Source of the DNA: Pseudoscleropodium purum
Lineage: Eukaryota > Streptophyta > Bryopsida > Hypnales > Brachytheciaceae
NCBI GenBank assembly: GCA_963969395.1
Contig: OZ017798.1
Coordinates: forward strand, 5,572,173-5,636,172
Direction: 5' to 3'
Length of the DNA: 64,000 nt
Positions within the stretch are counted from its first letter, which is position 1. Every line of letters begins with the position of its first letter. Shown in pieces: positions 24,519 through 37,029 of the stretch. The translations under genes and the position numbers were made by a program. The notes beneath the pieces were generated by a model. It did no database searches, had not been told where the DNA came from, and worked only from the letters and a program-made list of their open reading frames with translations.

Positions 24519-27500
24519 CTACAACACTCTTTCTCTTTGGCCTTGTGGAGCAGTGACAAAGGTCCGTTGCAAAACATCTTTCAACATCCTTACAATTCCT
24601 TCAAGATCATTCGGTCCCAATCGAAGCACGTCTCGCAATAAGTCACCTTCCAATAACTCTCGTTGAATAGCCAACACACAGTTCCGGATTACTCCCTATT
24701 CCAACAAAAATTACACAAGACACCAACCTTAAATTAATTAAAAAAAACTCTTATGAATGAAGTCAAGAATATCCCAGTGACTCAAAAAAGTCCTAATCAA
24801 TGCCAAAGAATGTATACCCAACTATCTTTTTCCCTAGAAAGATGCAACTCTATAACTAAGATAGCCAACCCTATGTTATCAAATTTAGGGATGAATAGAT
24901 GTGTTCTTTATTTCTACAACTTAAACTTACCTTCAACGTGCAACAAGTGTACTACATTCTTTGGAAATATGACAAAGGTGCTTGTAGCAAGCCATCTCAA
25001 AACATCAATTTAGAGGTGGACATATATAATATTATTAAATATTTGAACATGCCTAATTACCCATGGCCAATGCAAACCTCTAATTGGTGAAAAGACCAAC
25101 ATTTAACAAAGTTTCAAACTCAAATGCAATTGAAAGGTACACTTGTGAGGTATATTCCCAATCTTCATCAAATGAAGGAGGGTTAAAAGTTATTTAGTAT
25201 ACAATATTCTAATATTTCAAAATGACCATTTTCATTCATTATAATGGGACAACTATAATTTAAATGGAAAAATCTTTATTTCATTACATTGAGTGAACAT
25301 TGTATACATTAACTCATTAAAATAAACTATTTGAACTAGTATAAATCCTCGTCAATGCTTCTCAAAACAATGAAAAAAACATGTGGTCAAATATGGACTT
25401 CTTCATTATCAACAAGTTAACCTTTAAAGGTCTATAGGGAATCAATATGGTACCATATTTGACTCCTAGAATAATAACTATGTACTCCCTCAATTCTGAA
25501 ATGATCTTTCAATCTCCTTTAATTTTATTGTAATAAGCTTAATACTACACTTTGAAAAGGGCTTTGAAAAATCAATGTTTTTAGAGGATAGGAGTGCATT
25601 GAATTCTATTTACAATTCAAAACAAATTGATATAATGTTATTTTTAGCACAAAAATCCCAAACATTTTATCCAACTAGAAGATCATTTTGAAACAAAGGG
25701 AATATTCAAACATGACATGATACACACCATTTGGATTGGTAATTCAACAATTAGGATCTTTCATTTAGATGTAAATTTAACATCTACTCCTTATCAAGCT
25801 CAAATACAACCCTATAAACTAGAAATACTTAACCATTCTAAAGATTCTTAAACATGCATGAAGGACACAAATTAGAAGTATTACTTGTCATTAAATCTTG
25901 TTCAACATGAAGACGAACTTTTGACACTAGTGTAAGGTGGATACACTCATTATCCGCTTGTTCTCAATTCATGCATGTGAAGATGGAATTCTTAAATGCA
26001 TGATAATAGGTATGTCCACCTTAGACCTAATATGATGCATGACTTCTATGTGAAACACACAGAAAACAGCATGTTGTGACCGCAATTGGGCTTCCCAGAC
26101 CTTTAAAGATTAAAGAGACCTCAACAAAGACAAGCAGACAGAGTAGGACCTGGACAGGAACTCACATCGTGGTCGAAGACGATGAGCAAGTTGGCCATGG
26201 CGGACTTGGCGACGGCGAACGCGCGCGCGTAGTTTCGGGAGAGCCACTGCAGTCGCTCGCCGTCCGAGCGCAGCTGCGTGACCTCGCCCACCAGGGCCGA
26301 CAGCGACGAGAGCTGGCCCAGCGCCTGCGACACACCCACGCCCCGCGAGATCGACTGCGTGAACACGTAGTTGGTCACGTAGTCCCAGCTCACCGTGCCC
26401 ACGCCCGCCCACCACTGAAGTCCGTTGCCCACCGTGTTGGCGATGTTGCGGGCCCTCTCCGCTCCTGAGACATCGATCCACGCCCGAGACAGTAGGCAAT
26501 GAAACACACTCATCAGCAGAAAGCACCGAAGGTGGCACGCCCTACCCTAATACACTAAAGCTTTATTCATGATGGTCTTACAATCTGAGTTAATCTTCTT
26601 AGTAGAATCTAGAATACATCAACAGACACACCTGGTTTGCTTTCTGCATATGGGGTCTCTCATTCTCAGTTTCATTCACTTATAATCTCTCCTATTCTGC
26701 AATTAGTAACGCAGAAGAAACCGAATATGGGAATTGGATCAATATATATCCTTGAGTCCAATTCCATTCCTACTGGATCTTGGTGTATCTTATTCTAACA
26801 TCACTGGACATCTTATTCGAACGTCACTGGATGATGCCTGTGGGATTCTTCATAACTTCCATGTATGGACATTTTGGATTTCCCCTGTGTAAAAATCAGT
26901 CCAGTAGTCTCCTCATTGTAATGCCAAATTACATGAAGATGAACATGTAGCGATGGTTAACTACCTTGACTAAGTACTGAATAAAATTAGAAGCAGCCAA
27001 AATGAAAGCACAAGAATGGTCACACGAAGAGCAACCAGCTCCTCAACATTTGAGGACCAGGTAGTGGGTGAAAACAGAGATTGTTTCGAGAAACAAAATG
27101 CGAAGCCGCAAGCCTGGTGAGGCTCTACACCACCAGACATAACCTCAGTGGTATGCTCTTCTTCAACCATGCTAAATGAAGGTCTAAGTAAGATTAAACG
27201 AGATCCAACCAGGCCTCCTCTTCATATACATATATCGATCCAACTGCATTATCGCTACCTGAGGTACAGAAATGGCCGAACTCCATCGAGCGAATGCACA
27301 ACACATAGATGGTAAATGAAATGTAATACGTACCAGTGGCGTCCCCACGCGCGAGTCGAGCTGAAGCGAGGCGGTTGAAGAGCGACTGCAAGGCCAGTGA
27401 CAGCGAGCTCAGCGTGGCCAGAACCGCAGCGGGAGCGGCCCACGCGGGTCCTCCGCCCGTGGAAGCAGACACCGTCTCTGGACCTTCATTCGCAGAGATA

Positions 27501-27562
27501 CAGGCAGGCAGCATCACAAGCATCAGCAACAACGACACCAGCTGCAACCCAAAATTCCCCAT
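24519..27562 (-). CDS. Three-exon gene, secreted or membrane-anchored protein of unknown function
   Basis: Exons on the minus strand are 27562-27334, 26464-26166 and 24695-24519, giving 234 aa. Donors are ACTG|GTACGT and CGAT|GTGAGT; acceptors are TCTCAG|GAGCGG and AATAG|GGAGTA. The phases fit exactly (229 + 299 = 528 nt, then 177 nt including stop TAG). Residues 1-24 form a hydrophobic stretch (LQLVSLLLMLVMLPACISA) that looks like a signal peptide or anchor, which is why the start MGNFG is preferred over the in-frame ATG at 27631. The rest is Ala/Leu/Ser-rich and helical, with a Trp-rich centre (LQWWAGVGTVSWDYVTNYVF) and a charged C-terminal helix (LLEGDLLRDVLRLG). I do not recognise the family. 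Exons 1-2 are GC-rich and exon 3 is not. Intron 2 (1470 bp) contains a MITE. No disabling change is visible, so it is probably functional. Confidence 0.75.
25935..26021. mobile_element. 87-bp TA-flanked mini-MITE inside intron 2
   Basis: The ends AGGTGGATACAC and, read inward from the right, AGGTGGACATACC are inverted repeats flanked by TA (25933-25934 and 26022-26023). They resemble the ends of the fold-back element at 2803-3020. It sits in the second intron of the 234-aa gene and does not touch its splice sites. Confidence 0.55.
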
Positions 27563-27891
27563 GACGATCCAAGGAAGCAGATGTTGATCAAAGCATATGG
27601 TCCTTGCAAGTGGATCGGAGTACAAGTTCACGAAAGTATTGATTGGGAAATGTACGGGCAGTCTGAAGTGGAAGCGAGATCGACTATAATGGGGAGGGAT
27701 TGCAAGGGCGGCGAAAGTGAATTGGGGATGTTCATGGGATTGGCACCGACGGAGGCCGGTGGCGAGGGAGTGTGAGGCTGGCGGGAGAGCGAAAGAGGGA
27801 CAGCCAGTTGGACGAGTTGGGAGCTTGCCATGTGTCGCCCGATTTGGGCGAATCCCTTTCCCATGGTTGGCGCTCCATGGTTGGCTTCCGC

Positions 27892-27902
27892 ACTTTAAAT
27901 AT
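27892..27902 (-). promoter_or_regulatory. Probable TATA box of the 234-aa gene
   Basis: The minus strand reads CATATTTAAAG here, about 330 bp upstream of the preferred start codon. Transcription would start near 27865, giving a leader of about 300 nt. The 27.3-27.9 kb region is a local GC-rich island in otherwise AT-rich DNA, as expected around a promoter and first exon. Confidence 0.5.
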
Positions 27903-28004
27903 GCACCCCTTGAACGAAGGGAAAGCGGTTACAGAAGAGGGGCATCATCAGTGCAGCACTCTAAACCACTCACTAAATGTATGACGATCTTTAGCTTGGT
28001 GTAA

Positions 28005-28737
28005 AATTAAAACTTGTAATTACTATCATTAGAAGCTTATCAATAACCTCTTTTACATCTTAAGGATGGAATGTTCAAATTTTGAATGACAAATAAACAC
28101 AAACACATCTTAAGCATACGAAATCGTGATTTTCACTCGTTTCTTTTGGAGGAGGAAGATTCTTATGGTAGTTCATTAATAATTGTACAATATAGATTTT
28201 TTAAATTTCTTTTTTGTGAATATTTTTTTACTCAAAGTATACTAATATAGTTCACTTCAAAATTTACCTTTCCAATTTAAAAAATGATCCTTCAAAAACA
28301 AATTTAGTAAAAAAATAAAAATAAAACTCTTAAACAAATTACATTAATTAAAGCTTAAAATTCAAAATTTAAGAAAAAATTTACAGTGAAATTACAAATA
28401 TTTAATCTAAAATTCATTTTGGAAGAAAATTTGAATTTTTTTACTTACAATTCTATTGATAAAATTGGTCGATGTGGTAGTAGATCCAACCATATAGATC
28501 CAACCTATAGATCATAATTTATACTCTATAGCTTTTACTTGAAAGTCTTCATTCAATTACTATTCTCAATTGTATTTTATAATACATCTTCACAATTTTA
28601 GAAATTTGGACTATCCCCAAATCCTTGAAGGATTATATAGACACAGTAAATCTTGAATTGGAAATTAGCCGATTAAAATAGAGTTCATTAAAAGCTAGCT
28701 ACAAGATAAAAAATTTAATGAATTGTAGCAAATCATA
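28005..28737. other. AT-rich DNA, nothing recognised
   Basis: No supportable features upstream of the 234-aa gene promoter. Confidence 0.45.
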
Positions 28738-28741
28738 TTAA

Positions 28742-29620
28742 CCCCTAAAGTCCCATTGTCCCCTTCAAAGACAAAATGGATTCTAAACATGCCCCTATGG
28801 TCTCAATATTTGTTGTGATTTTTTGAAACTTTTTGTGAAGATAGAAAAATACATTAGCTTTTTAGGAATATAATTTTTGTTTCAATCAATGTTCGATAGC
28901 AAAGGTTTCAGCACAATAAGCCTAAATTTTAATTTACCAAGCAAAAAAATTTGTTTTTCATACATTGTATTTTTATCTACATGGAAAGTTTTGATTCATT
29001 CCATTTGGATTTATTATTTAAAAATTATAAACAATCTTATTTGAAGAACAATCAAAGCATTTTCTTGACAAAAAGAACTTGTAAAATTCATTTTTGAACT
29101 CCATTTTCACAGTATTCCCAAAAAAATAGTTTCACAAGGTTAAGATCCCCTTTTAGAGCAATCCCACTATTGAAATTAGTGTGTTTCAATTCCATCTTAG
29201 AGCTATGAATGGTTTAGTTTTTGCTTTAATCTTGCACCTACTTCTACTTAACATTTTTTAACAAGTGAAAATTAAATATGTGTTTTAAAAAGAAATCCTA
29301 GACTATCAACTCAATTCTTCAATATAAAAAATTAGAAATTCAAAATCAACAGTGTAGAATTTTTAAGTTATGAAGATTCAAAGCAAAAAAAATCTAATTG
29401 AGCAAGGTGCCAAAAAATCTATTTTAATCACTTTAAAGTGAATATCTTGCAATCTACGTAGTTGAAGTCTTTTGTAATTTCTTTCACATATTCTTACACT
29501 AGTTTAATTCAAAATACTACAATACTATAAGCAAGAGAAAAAAATTAATTTTCTTACTTTTTACAATAGAAACGGCAATTTTGAGTGGTTTTTGATAGAA
29601 AAAAGCCTTGGAGCTGTAGG
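28742..29620 (+). mobile_element. piggyBac-like MITE, degraded right end
   Basis: TTAA at 28738-28741 is followed by CCCCTAAAGTCCCATTG, almost identical to the left end at 13092. The interior follows the 13.1-kb copy block by block but lacks the (TAAAAT)n expansion. The right end still shows AAAAGCCTTGGAGC, comparable to GGCCTTGGTCC at 14266, but the terminal TTAA is gone. Confidence 0.55.
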
Positions 29621-30152
29621 AAACAAGAAAGAGAATTGATGGAATTGCCACAACATTTGTTGGAAATTTGACTTCTAAAACTTGTTATGCCTTTTTTAAG
29701 GATTTAAAAAAAATGTGATTTGCCAATTGCCATGACAAATTAAATTTTGTTGTCTTTTAGCTCATTTTCAATCAGCTCTATTTTTTTCTTCATTTAAAGA
29801 GATGTTTTAATGCATTTTCAATGATAGTAATCATAAGTTTTAATTTTATACCAAACAAAAGATAAAATAATATTTGGTGAATCATTTATAATGTCTCATT
29901 GATGATGCTCTCAAATAGAGCTTGTTTCTATGTAAGTCCCATCTTTGCATTTTGGGAAAGACAAGATTATATTCATGTCCACTTTGATTTCCCAACCCAT
30001 TCTGGTGATGACATGTTTCTTAAAAAATGCTAGCTTATCAAGACTGTATCTCAAGGCTTTCCAACTTGATAGGTTCGATTATTTATTTTTTCAACCTTCA
30101 AAGGACCAATTGTGCGTTCAATGGACACTTGAAAACTTAGGTAGGATCATTT
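29621..30152. other. AT-rich DNA, nothing recognised
   Basis: No supportable gene or repeat. Confidence 0.4.
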
Positions 30153-30438
30153 CATTAGAAGAAATTTGAAGGGGCTTCAGGGCCATTTTAGGCATGTTGT
30201 TCCCTTGGTAGATTGGGAACAACTGTTGCCAGATTTTGTTTTTTTGAAAAAAAAATTGAAAATTTTAGAATGCAAAAAGAAAGCAGAAATTATTTTTAAT
30301 TATTATTTTTTAATTTGGTGATGTGGTAGTTACCATGCCATATTAGGTAGTAGCTATAGGCTGCTCCAAGGCTGCTCCCTCAACAGTGGTAGATCAAGGA
30401 ACTCACAACCCTCTATAGGGTCTGAAAATCTTCTAATG
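30153..30438. mobile_element. 286-bp MITE with CATTAGAAGA ends
   Basis: The left end is CATTAGAAGAAATTTGAAGG and the right end, read inward, CATTAGAAGATTTTCAGACCC. The interior differs from the 14.5- and 43.5-kb copies, so it is probably a different subfamily sharing ends. It includes a short inverted pair TGTTCCC...GGGAACA near 30200-30221. Confidence 0.5.
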
Positions 30439-31931
30439 GAAGTCCATTTTTAACGGATGTTCTCAAAATTTCCATACAAGATGGAAAAATAGCCCCACCC
30501 TTCATAGGAATGAATAAAGATCAGATGCATGGATCAAAAACTATGGTGTCCCAAAAAAGTTTGAGTTGTTCAAGAAATTTGGACATTTTTTTCTAAATTC
30601 TTCATCTACTTTTGAAATTTGGCATGCAGATAATAAATATGAAATGGTGTGTAATTGTAATAAAGAAAACCTACATTTAGCACAAAAATCTCATTTCAAA
30701 TAAAGTCAAATTCTATTAGCTATGTCAGACAAGTTTGATTACAAATGTTTTTTTTCTATTAAGTTCAAATATGATTATCTTGAAATTTGTATCTCAACGT
30801 TGTTGAAATTTTTCCTACATATTCCACATTTTTGTCTTCAATTTTTTGAATTCTTTTATTTCAGATTCATGAATCCTCATTGCACAAGAAATCATCAAAA
30901 TATGACTAGTGTATTGCCATTCTACTTGCCCCTTTTGAATTGCAAGGTAATTTAGAATATGCTAGATTTGATATTTGCTTTTGAAATTTTGCATAAGTGT
31001 AATAAAAAAGATTTTGAACTCAATGGTGGATAGGCACAAATTCATTAAGAGCAAAAAATTTAGTTCAAAAGGACTCAAAGTTTGTTGACCCCATTTTGGA
31101 GGAATTAAATTTTTTTTTCCTCACTTCAAATTTCATAATCTTTCAATCCTTATGGTCAAATGGGCTAGAATTTCCCCCACAAAATTTCATAATAAAGTAC
31201 TACACTTTAATACGATTGATATTAAAAAAACGCTTTATTTTTAATTTAGGATAACACACTAAAAAATGGTAGTTTTTGGCAATTTCTCTTGAAAAATACA
31301 CCCAATCCTTTTTAAATTAAACTAAAATAGGAAGTCAATAATGTTTATCTCACATCTTTTTAGTTTCTTCCTTGAAACTCTCCTGAAATTTAGATCTTGG
31401 AGAACTTCTAGTTCTTTTAGTGATTTAGGATTTACTTGCTATCCCTACTCATGAGAATCTTAGATTTGGCTTATTATCCTAAAAATATTTTAGAGCTTCA
31501 AAAGATGTGAATTCTGATCTAGTCAGTCAAATTTGGATTTTTAGTACATTTTAGTAGAGGTTGTAGCAACTTGAGCTACCGTGTTTATGAGAATCACATT
31601 TGGGACCACTTGATTTCGAACCATACTTCCAACAATGCAAGTCAACATTGAGAAATCAATGCTGTCAAAAATTATAATTACAGCACTGTAAATCTAATTC
31701 AACAGGCAAATGGATAATACTTATATTTGTCTTTGATGACAAGTTCATATGAAACTCAAAATGTAAACAATAGAGTTTGTCTCTGTTTCAAGCCAATTAC
31801 TAAAACAATGCTGGACTGTTATAACTTCTACATAAAATTCAGTAGCCTAAAGAGAGGCTACCTTTTATCCTCTCTTTAGGTATTATCCAAGAATTCCATC
31901 ACATGGCATGCCATGAACCTGGCTGGCTACT
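30439..31931. other. AT-rich DNA flanking the pogo-like element
   Basis: No gene recognised. A perfect 12-bp inverted repeat, CCTAAAGAGAGG and CCTCTCTTTAGG, lies at 31846-31857 and 31869-31880 with an 11-bp loop. It is just outside the transposon and its role, if any, is unknown. Confidence 0.5.
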
Positions 31932-31933
31932 TA

Positions 31934-31969
31934 AGGTAAACCAGCCTATGACATGCACAATGCCTAATG
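31934..31969 (+). repeat. Left terminal inverted repeat of the pogo-like element
   Basis: The first 20 bases are identical to the reverse complement of the right end; a diverged 9-bp stretch and a matching CCTAATG follow. Preceded by TA at 31932-31933. Confidence 0.85.
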
Positions 31970-32941
31970 TGTTCTGAAAATAGAGGTAAATCAGCAAGGT
32001 GTTAATTTTCAGAGCTGTAGAATACTAAAGAAACACTAAGTATCATTTAATTTAATTTTTTTAATAATCACATCAATTTCATTTTAATTAATGAAGCAAT
32101 CTATTGTGAAGATCCAAAACAACCCGTAGGTTGGGTCATAGCCGTTAGATTTAAAGCTATCTTAGGACAGCCATGTGCCCATGATTGCCCTGAGACATGT
32201 CTAATTCAGTCACTAATAATGCCAATGTGGACTTACAAGTCATTAAAATCAGCTTGTTTTTAACCTACACCGGCTCTTTTCAAACATTGAGCAGCCAATT
32301 TCAGAATGCAATGTGGTTGTTCTTAGTTTCATGAACTGCCTTGTCTTTATGTATTCTTGTTAGATTTGACAACCCACTAATCAAGAAGCAATGGGCCACA
32401 AGACATTTCCTCTAACTTAACCGTTTTACAAGTGAATCCCCAATTTTTTTGGCCTTGCTCAATTTCAATTTGCACGCCAATCTGTTGCCTTGGATGCTTG
32501 GTTCCTCTTCGAAGGAAACTTTTACTCAGACGTTGGTGGAACAGTGCCTTCAGGATGCCGCAAGATTGAAGCGAAAGTAGCAAGCAATTGACATTTTCAG
32601 GCAAAGGTTGATGTTGTAAATGCTCATCCCTACTCCGGAATTTGGCTTGCTTTAGATCCTTTTTGGCGAGGATCAGGAGCTTTGGCACATTTGAGTTTTT
32701 GGGGGTCAACCCTAATATAGGGATTTTGCTATCTGTAGAGTTTGCTCGCATTTGCGAGAATTTGAGCACCATTGGTGACATAAGTATTCATGCTCGGTAT
32801 CGTGGTGGTTTGATTGATCGAGTGGGGTATGGATTTTAGCTTGGAATTTGTGGTTTCCATGTGCATTTTTGTAGGCTGGATTTGTGGTGCTGCGATTGAC
32901 AGACATTTTGACAGACTTTTTTTTTGTCTCGTGATCACCAG
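31970..32941. other. Left subterminal part of the transposon, no gene recognised
   Basis: Non-coding as far as can be seen. The 134-residue minus-strand frame at 32377-32781 has no recognisable domain. The start of the captured LRR fragment may lie in the last few hundred bases, but no further exon could be identified. Confidence 0.4.
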
Positions 32942-34711
32942 ATACTTAGGCAACAATTTGTTTACAGGAACCATTCTGAAGGAAATGTGGAGTTCCTTGA
33001 CAGATCTGAAGGAGCTGTAAGTTAATATTTGCATATACAATTTTTGAGATTTTTTTTTATTGGGAGTTTCAAGAGTGAGCTTTTTTTCCCTTTCTTATTC
33101 ATTGTTTAACTAAATGTGAGCGTTGTCAAGACGCTCTAGGGTATCAGCTCACTGGTGTAATTCTACCTGAGCTCGGAATTCTTGTCAATCTTACCTATTT
33201 GTAAGTCTATCTTTTCACTCCAATATTTGATAGTCTTGATTTACATTTAACATTTTCGTGTCACAACCCACTGACGCAATCACGTATCATTCTTGACACA
33301 TTTTCATCCAAACATTTTGGAAACACTCTTGAGTTTAAATTCTGTTTTAGAAAGTAAAGAAAATGCTATGTTTCTTACTCAACGGGGTGTTGTCGCAAAT
33401 GTTGTAATGGTTGTACAACTAGGTTTTATGAATTGTTGATAGCCTCTGCTTTGCAGGAACTTGAATAAGAATGCGCTCTACGGTAGTCTTCTGCCAGAGC
33501 TTGGAAATCTAATTCACTTAGAGAGACTGTAAGCGAAACAGCTCATCTCGACTTCTTCAGAAATTTCCCTTTTTCAAGCATTGGATATGAATGCAATTGT
33601 TTCTATTTGTTCACCAGTAATTGTTGGCCATGTCACATTACATAGTGTAAATTAATTGGCAAGCTTGAACCTAAAGTTGTTTGTTTTGCATGTGTTGGTG
33701 TTGAATTTCTGAAGCCTTTTGTACAAGAACAAATTCACAAGACCTCTTCTTGACACATGGCGTGGATTGACCAACCTCCGAGAATTGTAAGATGCCTCAA
33801 ATCTCACTTGTTTGTAAGGACATTATTCAAATACAAGCAACGGAGCATACTTGTTGTTAAAATAATAGACCTACTACTAACGACCAATTTTCCTACGTGG
33901 TGTAGACTACTCAATGCGAACTCTTTGTATAGAACTCTTCCTACATGGCTTCTAGAACTGCCTAAACTTTTGTTCTTGTAAGTTTGGGCTGGAGTCCATC
34001 TCCTTTTTGTGAGAATTGTTTACGGTCTAGTCAATTTTGTTACTGCAAACTCCGGGACTCTGCTTTTGGGTGCAAAAGTGAAGCTTTGATAGATGAACAT
34101 GAGAATTGGGACAAGTTGAAAAGTGTTGTGTTCAGAATATGAGCTATTAGGATAATTTGAGAGTGGCTACTTTAAATATTGAACTGGATGCGCTAACATG
34201 ATTCTTTAAATTGTGGCATTTTAGGCAACTCAGCAACAATCAAATATACAATATAATCATACCAGTTTTGAGCAATAGCACTACCCCTGCTTTGAAAAAT
34301 CTGTAAGAATACACAAATGAGGATCTACTATTTAGTTATGTTGATTGTTCTCCTCTCTTGTAGAATAACAAGGTTTGTTAGTCGTATTAGCTAGACTGTT
34401 TCAGGAGCTTTTACATGGCGGGGTTTAAAAATGTTTTCCATAATTCTTAGGGAGGTCTCCTTATGGTGATCATATAGAGGCCTTTTATGAAATATAGAGG
34501 AGATTCTCTTTCTGAATCAATCTAATTTTAGTACTATTTTTCAAAATTCTTGAATCAATCTTATTTGATTAGAGACCTTGTTTGTTGGATGTGTTCTTTC
34601 TGTTTCTCTACTTGCGTGTTTTGTGAGGAAGAGGCCTTGAATTGAGGTTGAAGTTCTCTTGTTCTTACAATGTGCAGGAGTTTGGAGTGTAACTACTTCC
34701 AAGGCACTTGA
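32942..34711 (+). pseudogene. LRR receptor-like kinase fragment (captured LRR exons)
   Basis: Seven exons, each encoding about one leucine-rich repeat and split by short introns: 32942-33016 (75 nt), 33131-33200 (70), 33457-33528 (72), 33715-33786 (72), 33906-33977 (72), 34225-34302 (78) and one from 34678. All start with one base after AG and end CT or TT before GTAAG, the phase-2, 72-nt exon pattern of plant LRR receptor genes. Readable repeats include YLGNNLFTGTI, ALGYQLTGVILPELG, NLNKNALYGSLLPELG and LLYKNKFTRPLLDTW. Exon 2 is 2 nt short of the 72-nt unit and breaks the frame. The last exon reaches TGA at 34709-34711. No signal peptide, membrane segment or kinase domain was found, so this is a fragment, not a gene. 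It lies inside the transposon, opposite to the transposase. Confidence 0.8.
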
Positions 34712-35139
34712 CCAAAGGTGGAAAGCAATATCTCGTGAGTGGGGCACCATGATATTCTCCTTCAACCACATGTGCATCTTCTTTCTTCTTTCAATTTTTC
34801 TTGGGAATCGAGACAGGGGGAATATAGACTTTCATGTTTCACCCTTCAAGAGTACAATGTCTACTTTACAACTATAGAGAGAGCTGTCACTGGTGCAATT
34901 CCTTCCCTCCCTTCAAATGAAGTGCTAGGTGTACTTCTTTAGGTACACTATCGACATTGTTGGACTTTTTGATTCCATTGATGCATGAATTTGGTTGTCA
35001 AATTTTAATCTTTCTATCTTGGTGTAGCATATATCACTAGTTTATGTAATGCTCGATGCTCTACAAATTGTATGACATTTCCATTATATAATATACAATG
35101 TGGGAGTGTACTGATAATGAGAGTATTGCGAATGGATAG

Positions 35140-36093
35140 GTACTAAAGGGTCTGATAGCCCGAATGAAACAAGTGAAAGGATGGCTGAAGAAGACAATTG
35201 ATATTTGCAAGTATCACCAATTCGACATCCAGCAATAGGCTCTTAAACTCACTATCAATAGGTACTTGTTGTATGACATGCAACCATGTAACTCGTGAGT
35301 TTTGAACTCTTGTAAGGATCAACACTATGTTATATCAACATGCAGTTGAAATTCATCTTCCATCCTATCTTTGCAATTTGAACATGTTGCCCATTCTTAT
35401 TAGCCATAACTGATTAGTTCTATGAATATGACACTGTTTTGTCATGTGTAATGTGGATGGATGCCTTGGATTTAATAATTCAGGATTCTATGCCAAGCCT
35501 ATTGCAGAACTTATCATTGCACAGGTATGCCTTCATTTTTGCAGATTAGCCATTTATTGTGTTTTGAGCCTCTCAATGGAAATTCACTAGTTTCTTGAAT
35601 GTTTCGTAAAAGCTTGTGTTCTTGGAATTTCTCAACTCAGGGCTATGATCAATATCCTTTATGAAAGTATGAATGAGTTCATATGTGTCCACACTAGTAT
35701 CTCTTACTTTCCACCTAATCTATGATATATTTCGTAAGGTAGGTGGGGCATGATCAGTGGTTTTTGACAAGTAATATATGGGGACACAGATTCTATCATG
35801 ATTCATTCCGGATGATAGGATCTTTTGGCAGTGAAGACTGTAGTTGCAAAGGTCATCAAAGAGGTAAACAACTTCATTTACTTTATAGTTTTTTTTGGGT
35901 GATGCTATCTTCAAGAATTTAGATGAAATACTTGTTTGGCATCACTTCATTCAACCCACTTTTGCAGGTAAATAAGAAATACAGGCTCTTGGAGATCGAC
36001 CTGGACGAAGTCTACAAGTAGATATTGTTGCTCAAAAAGAAGAAATACATTGCTGTCAAGGTGCAATCAAACAACAATGTCAATGTCACAAAG
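35140..36093 (+). pseudogene. POLA1: DNA polymerase alpha catalytic subunit fragment (captured exons)
   Basis: Four exons match the palm region of family-B DNA polymerase alpha, the replicative primer-extending polymerase. Exon 35140-35261 reads VLKGLIARMKQVKGW...FDIQQ, then TAG (35236-35238), then ALKLT. Exon 35452-35524 reads GCLGFNNSGFYAKPIAEL (motif B region); its acceptor is AA instead of AG. Exon 35772-35863 carries motif C as IYGDTDSIMIH, followed by TGA TAG at 35813-35818. Exon 35968-36093 reads VNKKYRLLEIDLDEVYK, TAG (36019-36021), then LLLKKKKYIAVKV. The exon expected between the second and third (usual GREILQS region) is missing or unreadable; a faint match lies near 35640. Introns are retained, so the source was genomic DNA, not mRNA. 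Non-functional and only a small part of a roughly 1500-residue protein. Confidence 0.85.
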
Positions 36094-37029
36094 GTGAATA
36101 CTATCTCCAGTGCTCATTATTCCTTTTGAAAAGCTGAATCAATCTTTTTTGTACTAGCTGTTGGCATTGAGATTCCTTGTTATCGTTACTATTTGTGTAG
36201 CACTTGCCAAAGCCTTCATTGTGTAGCACTTTTTGTGCCTTCACATTGGAAGCTACTAAAGTTATGCTCATTTCTTGTATGTGTTCACCATGATAAGCAT
36301 CAAAATCTCACACAAAATTTCAAAGTTCTTCTTTAGAATAGTAGTTCGTGTAAGTTTTAGATTGAAGAAAATAAGCTAAATTTTATATACTTTTTGTAGC
36401 TTATAGTGTTCAACATGCTTTATAGTCAAAAAAGAACTGTAGCATAGAAAAAACTAGTTGTAAATGATAAATTCCTTGTAGATCATTTTCATCATTATGA
36501 ATCTCAAAATGACATAAACAAAATGTACATGTGTAGTTAGAAAAGCCTTTGGAATAGTTAAATAATCAATTGAGTACAAAAGAGTAACTTCAAGAATACT
36601 AATGCTAGGTGCAAATGGAGGAACCTAAAGATTTCTTGCCAATTCAATCAATGTTTGCATGTGTTGCTCAGCTTTCTCTAGCTCTTCTTGGTCAAGTTGT
36701 CCTTTCACATATTCAATTTTGACCTATTCTAAGTCTATCCTTGCTTGTGCTTTGTAGTTTTGGCTTTAAGGAGATTGTCCAACCCATTTGGATCCCTAAT
36801 ATACTATCTTCTTCCTAGTTGCTCAAAGCTATATATTCCTTTCCCTATTCCAAAGTCTTCTCTATTTTCAATTTTTCAAGTGTAAGAACTTTCTCTACTG
36901 TAGTAAAGTTATAAAGGGGTTTGCCCTTTGCACAGGTTGTTGCTGGTTTGAAACTACAAAACTTTGGGGCATTCCAAAGGTTCTGCCTATTACATGCATT
37001 GGAACTTGTGGAGTTTGACCTTATTGGTT
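36094..37029. other. Transposon interior between cargo and transposase
   Basis: AT-rich; no further polymerase exon was recognised after 36093, and this stretch probably includes the 3' untranslated part of the transposase gene. Confidence 0.4.

Noticed and set aside
26076..26538. Arg/His-rich plus-strand and 142-residue minus-strand ORFs around 26.1-26.5 kb
   Set aside because: They overlap exon 2 of the 234-aa gene in wrong frames; GC-rich exon composition keeps them open.
31846..31880. 12-bp perfect hairpin as a terminator or transposon end
   Set aside because: Plant polymerase II does not use such terminators, and the transposon end with its TA duplication is clearly at 31934.
32377..32781. 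134-residue minus-strand ORF inside the pogo-like element
   Set aside because: No recognisable domain, no plausible promoter, and it lies in the non-coding subterminal part.
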